Positions 5,531 to 7,977 of a DNA stretch of 7,977 nt are shown here, piece after piece. The stretch covers positions 1 through 7,977 of the forward strand of contig DASYSA010000516.1 of assembly GCA_036003885.1 (NCBI GenBank). The letters run 5' to 3'. The notes beneath the pieces were generated by a model, which saw only the letters and a program-made list of their open reading frames with translations, was not told the DNA's origin and ran no database searches. The translations under genes were made by a program, and so were the position numbers. Within the stretch, counting starts at the first letter, position 1, and every line of letters starts with the position of its first letter. Origin of the DNA: DASYSA01 sp036003885. GTDB taxonomy: Bacteria > Acidobacteriota > Blastocatellia > UBA7656.

Positions 5531-7264
5531 ATGGGCTGCCTGGGACGATCTCCCCTTGTCATTGGTACGCTCTTATGCGTCGCCCTTGTTGCCGTTCAAG
5601 GCTCGGTGTTGCAACACGCAAACAGCGAAATGGGAATCAGGTTCGTCAACGTCTCAGAGCAAGCCGGCATTAAACACAAGACCATTTATGGAGACGAGCA
5701 CAAGAATCGATACCTTCTCGAGACGACTGGATGCGGAGTTGCATTCATCGACTTCGACAACGACGGATGGCAGGACGTCTTTCTGGTCAACGGCACTCGG
5801 CTTGGTGACCTCGAGAAGGGCCAGACCCCGACCAATCATCTCTACCGGAACAGCGGCGATGGAACGTTTCGAGATGTCACCGAGAAGGCAGGGCTTACGC
5901 GCGCAGGTTGGGGACAGGGCGTGTGCGTCGGAGATTTCGATAACGACGGTTACGATGACATCTTCGTCAGCTACTTCGGCAAGAACGCGCTCTATCACAA
6001 CAACGGCAACGGCACGTTCACCGATGTAGCCGAGAAGGCAGGCGTCGCGATCAATCGCTCGCGTTGGGGATCAGGCTGCGCGTTTTTGGACTATGACCGC
6101 GACGGTTATCTGGACTTGTTTGTCGCCAGCTACATCGATCTCGATTTGAAGACCGCTCCGCTTCCCGAAACGGGACCTTGCCTTTACAAAGGACTGACCG
6201 TCGCCTGCGGACCTCCGGGGCTGACCGGCGGAGTCAACACGCTTTATCACAACAACGGCAACGGCACGTTCGCCGACGTTTCGGAGAAATCGGGCATCAG
6301 GAAGACCCTTGGAACTTATGGGCTCGGCGTGCTGGTAGCTGACTTCGACAATGACGGCTGGCCCGATATCTACGTCGCGAACGATTCGGCCCCTGCCGCT
6401 CTTTATCAGAACAACAAGAATTCCACCTTCACGGATGTCGGCACCGAAGCCGGGTGCGCGTTCAGCGTCGACGGCAAGCCCCAGGCCGGCATGGGAGTCT
6501 CAGCGGGCGACTACGATCGCGACGGCTGGCTCGACATATTCAAGACGAACTTCTCGGGGGACACTTCAACGCTCTATCACAACACAGGTAAGGCGGTCTT
6601 TGATGACGTTACATTTCCGGCGGGCATAGGCATAACGACTCGGTGGCTTGGTTGGGGGTGTGGCTTCGTCGACGCAGACAACAATGGATGGCTGGATGTA
6701 TTTCTGGTCAACGGCCACGTCTACCCGGAAGTCGAGAAGCTCACAACTGAAGCGGGCTACGCGCAACGAAAGGTATTTTACAGAAACTTGCAGAATGGGC
6801 GCTTTGAAGATGCTTCAGACAAGGCAGGCGCACCAATACTTGCGCCGAGCGCTGCTCGAGGCTGCGCCTTCGGCGACTACGACAACGATGGAGACATCGA
6901 TATTCTGATTAATCCCGTCAATGCGACGCCCGAGCTTCTGCGATGTGATTCGACCAATCAGAACGGCTGGATTACGATTAAAGCCATTGGCGTAAAATCC
7001 AATCGAGATGGAATAGGAGCGCGCATCAAGTGCGTGACCGAGGATGGAACTCAGATAGACGAAGTGCGAAGCGGAGGCAGCTACTATTCGCAGAACGACC
7101 TCCGAGTTCACTTCGGTTTATCGAAGAGTCGGAAAGTGAAGACGCTTGAGATTCGATGGCCGAGCGGGCAGGTGGATACGTTAACCGATGTCGCCGCCGA
7201 TCAGTTCATCGCAGTGAAGGAAGGGGCGCGCATCGTACGGGCGACGTCTCAAACCAGGAAGTAA
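5531..7264 (+). CDS. Secreted CRTAC1-type protein: FG-GAP/VCBS repeats plus ASPIC/UnbV domain
   Basis: A 577-residue protein with an N-terminal hydrophobic segment (8-24) that looks like a signal peptide, so it is probably exported. Seven Asp motifs of the form DxDxDG follow: 74-79, 135-140, 187-192, 271-276, 327-332, 381-386 (Asn for the third Asp) and 449-454. Each is typical of the calcium-binding loops in FG-GAP/VCBS beta-propeller repeats. They alternate with LYHNNGNGTF-like segments (for example 154-163 and 238-247). The C-terminal ASPIC/UnbV-type domain spans about 493-560, with RSGGSYYSQND (513-523) and RWPSG (542-546). The family is related to vertebrate CRTAC1, but its bacterial function is largely unknown; cell-surface or extracellular adhesion is often suggested. 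I chose the ATG at 5531 with AAAGGTGG upstream; a TTG precedes it by one codon. A secreted TPR protein follows 64 bases later, probably in the same operon. Confidence 0.93.
   Translation: MGCLGRSPLVIGTLLCVALVAVQGSVLQHANSEMGIRFVNVSEQAGIKHKTIYGDEHKNRYLLETTGCGVAFIDFDNDGWQDVFLVNGTRLGDLEKGQTPTNHLYRNSGDGTFRDVTEKAGLTRAGWGQGVCVGDFDNDGYDDIFVSYFGKNALYHNNGNGTFTDVAEKAGVAINRSRWGSGCAFLDYDRDGYLDLFVASYIDLDLKTAPLPETGPCLYKGLTVACGPPGLTGGVNTLYHNNGNGTFADVSEKSGIRKTLGTYGLGVLVADFDNDGWPDIYVANDSAPAALYQNNKNSTFTDVGTEAGCAFSVDGKPQAGMGVSAGDYDRDGWLDIFKTNFSGDTSTLYHNTGKAVFDDVTFPAGIGITTRWLGWGCGFVDADNNGWLDVFLVNGHVYPEVEKLTTEAGYAQRKVFYRNLQNGRFEDASDKAGAPILAPSAARGCAFGDYDNDGDIDILINPVNATPELLRCDSTNQNGWITIKAIGVKSNRDGIGARIKCVTEDGTQIDEVRSGGSYYSQNDLRVHFGLSKSRKVKTLEIRWPSGQVDTLTDVAADQFIAVKEGARIVRATSQTRK
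5993..6271 (+). repeat. Exact 27-bp direct repeat within the CRTAC1-type gene
   Basis: The bases 5993-6019 recur without mismatch at 6245-6271, exactly 252 bases (84 codons) apart and in the same reading frame. They encode the YHNNGNGTF segments of two propeller blades. Identity at third codon positions suggests recent duplication or gene conversion between blades. Confidence 0.9.
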
Positions 7265-7282
7265 ACCTCGAGTTCAAAGATT

Positions 7283-7306
7283 GGGAGAGTGGGAGAATGG
7301 GAGAGT
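7283..7306 (+). repeat. Tandem 8-bp repeat, three copies
   Basis: GGGAGAGT (7283-7290), GGGAGAAT (7291-7298) and GGGAGAGT (7299-7306) lie head to tail in the gap between the CRTAC1-type and TPR genes. One copy has a single G-to-A difference. The unit is purine-rich and Shine-Dalgarno-like, but it ends 22 bases before the predicted TPR start, too far to serve it directly. Confidence 0.9.
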
Positions 7307-7316
7307 GTCGGTTCGC

Positions 7317-7337
7317 GACAAATGACAAATGACAAAT
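7317..7337 (+). repeat. Tandem 7-bp repeat, three copies, overlapping the TPR gene start
   Basis: Three perfect GACAAAT units run from 7317 to 7337, followed by the degenerate unit GGCAAAG (7338-7344). The junctions create ATGs at 7322, 7329 and 7336, one in each reading frame. Only the one at 7329 opens the TPR frame. Confidence 0.92.
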
Positions 7338-7977
7338 GGCAAAGGACAACGAACGTCACACACTTGCTCTCAACTGAGCAGATTAGTCGTGCTGATCGCT
7401 CTCATTTCGCTCTCCCCGGTTTCGACGGACGCACAAAGGCGGCGCCAGCCAGGCGGCGCAGACGTTCACTACAATCAAGGCCTGGCGCTCCTGGAGAAGC
7501 AGCAAACCGATCGCGCGATCGCGGAGCTCAAGATCGCGCTGGCCCTCAAGCCCGCGTACGCGGACGCTCACAATGCGCTCGGTCTCGCTCTCGCGCGAAA
7601 GGGAGAGCTAAAGCCGGCGGTGGAATCCTTCCGCAAAGCCATCCAGCTCGACGCGAAACTCTATAAAGCCCACCGCAATCTCGGCACCGCTCTCGAACAA
7701 CTGGGCAATATCGACGGAGCGATAGAAGCGTTCAAGCAGTCTGCTTTGTTGAAGCCCGACGATGCCGATACACATCTCCTGCTGGGAGTCGCGCTCCAGC
7801 ACAAGCAGCTGGTCGATGCGTCGATCACCGAACTGCGCGAGGCTGTGCGACTGAAACCCGAATTAGTCGAGGCTCGCTTCTATCTGGGGTACGCCTTAGC
7901 GGCGAGAGGAGAACTTCGAGCAGCCATCCAGGAGTTTGAAACAGTCGTGAAGATGAAGCCCGACTATGGAGAAGCGC
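7329..7977 (+). CDS. Secreted TPR-repeat protein, 3' end beyond the window
   Basis: An incomplete reading frame of 216 codons still open at the window edge. Residues 19-35 (LVVLIALISLSP and following) form a hydrophobic signal-peptide core with a likely cleavage site near TDA-Q at 35/36, so the protein is probably exported. From residue 44 it consists of consecutive 34-residue tetratricopeptide repeats: 44-77, 78-111, 112-145, 146-179 and 180-213, with a sixth beginning. Each ends in the usual LKP- or LD-type helix boundary (ALKPAY, LKPDD, LKPEL, MKPDY). TPR arrays bind other proteins; the partner is unknown, though pairing with a CRTAC1-type gene is a recurring arrangement. The start is the first in-frame ATG after a TGA at 7323; it lies inside a 7-base tandem repeat and has no clear ribosome-binding site. 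A GTG at 7389 would cut into the signal peptide. The 64-base spacing suggests cotranscription with the gene upstream. Confidence 0.85.
   Translation, partial: MTNGKGQRTSHTCSQLSRLVVLIALISLSPVSTDAQRRRQPGGADVHYNQGLALLEKQQTDRAIAELKIALALKPAYADAHNALGLALARKGELKPAVESFRKAIQLDAKLYKAHRNLGTALEQLGNIDGAIEAFKQSALLKPDDADTHLLLGVALQHKQLVDASITELREAVRLKPELVEARFYLGYALAARGELRAAIQEFETVVKMKPDYGEA

Noticed and set aside
7283..7345. The repeats as a CRISPR array
   Set aside because: Units are only 7-8 bases with no spacers between them.
7289..7666. A 125-codon plus-strand frame beginning in the 8-bp repeat
   Set aside because: It is out of frame with the clear TPR repeats, and its Arg/Ala-rich product looks like a frame-shifted reading of the TPR gene.

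Overview
The window looks like a chromosomal fragment from a soil or environmental bacterium, most likely Acidobacteriota or a similar phylum. This is inferred from gene content: a CRTAC1-type FG-GAP/ASPIC-UnbV protein followed by a secreted TPR protein is an arrangement common in Acidobacteriota and Planctomycetota. No rRNA, tRNA or phylogenetic marker gene is present, so the assignment is tentative. There are no mobile elements, CRISPR arrays or RNA genes that I can support.

Left part (about 1-5257) is a small surface-polysaccharide locus built around a divergent intergenic region at 2751-2838. Leftward run a sugar-1-phosphate nucleotidyltransferase (2750-2043) and a large GT-C-type membrane glycosyltransferase (1923-19). 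The glycosyltransferase probably has its own promoter in the 119-bp gap between the two genes. Rightward run a Wzx-like polysaccharide flippase (2839-4182) and an NAD-dependent sugar-nucleotide epimerase/decarboxylase (4250-5257). Together they cover activation of a sugar, conversion of a nucleotide sugar, export of a lipid-linked glycan and glycosyl transfer at the outer face of the membrane. No Wzy polymerase, priming transferase or cytoplasmic glycosyltransferase lies in the window, so the locus probably continues elsewhere.

Middle (5258-5527) is a 270-bp region without a convincing gene. It holds a possible sigma-70-like promoter and a set of short complementary arms that could form alternative hairpins just before the next gene.

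Right part (5531-7977) encodes a secreted CRTAC1-type protein with seven calcium-binding-like Asp motifs and a C-terminal ASPIC/UnbV domain. After a 64-bp gap with two adjacent short tandem repeats comes a secreted TPR protein that runs off the end of the window. The second tandem repeat contains the predicted TPR start codon.

The most unusual DNA-level signals are a perfect 17-bp inverted repeat with a 3-nt loop inside the first membrane-helix codons of the flippase (2946-2982), and the back-to-back tandem repeats at 7283-7337, which place three ATGs in three frames at the TPR gene start. I see no clear new multi-gene defence or metabolic system here.
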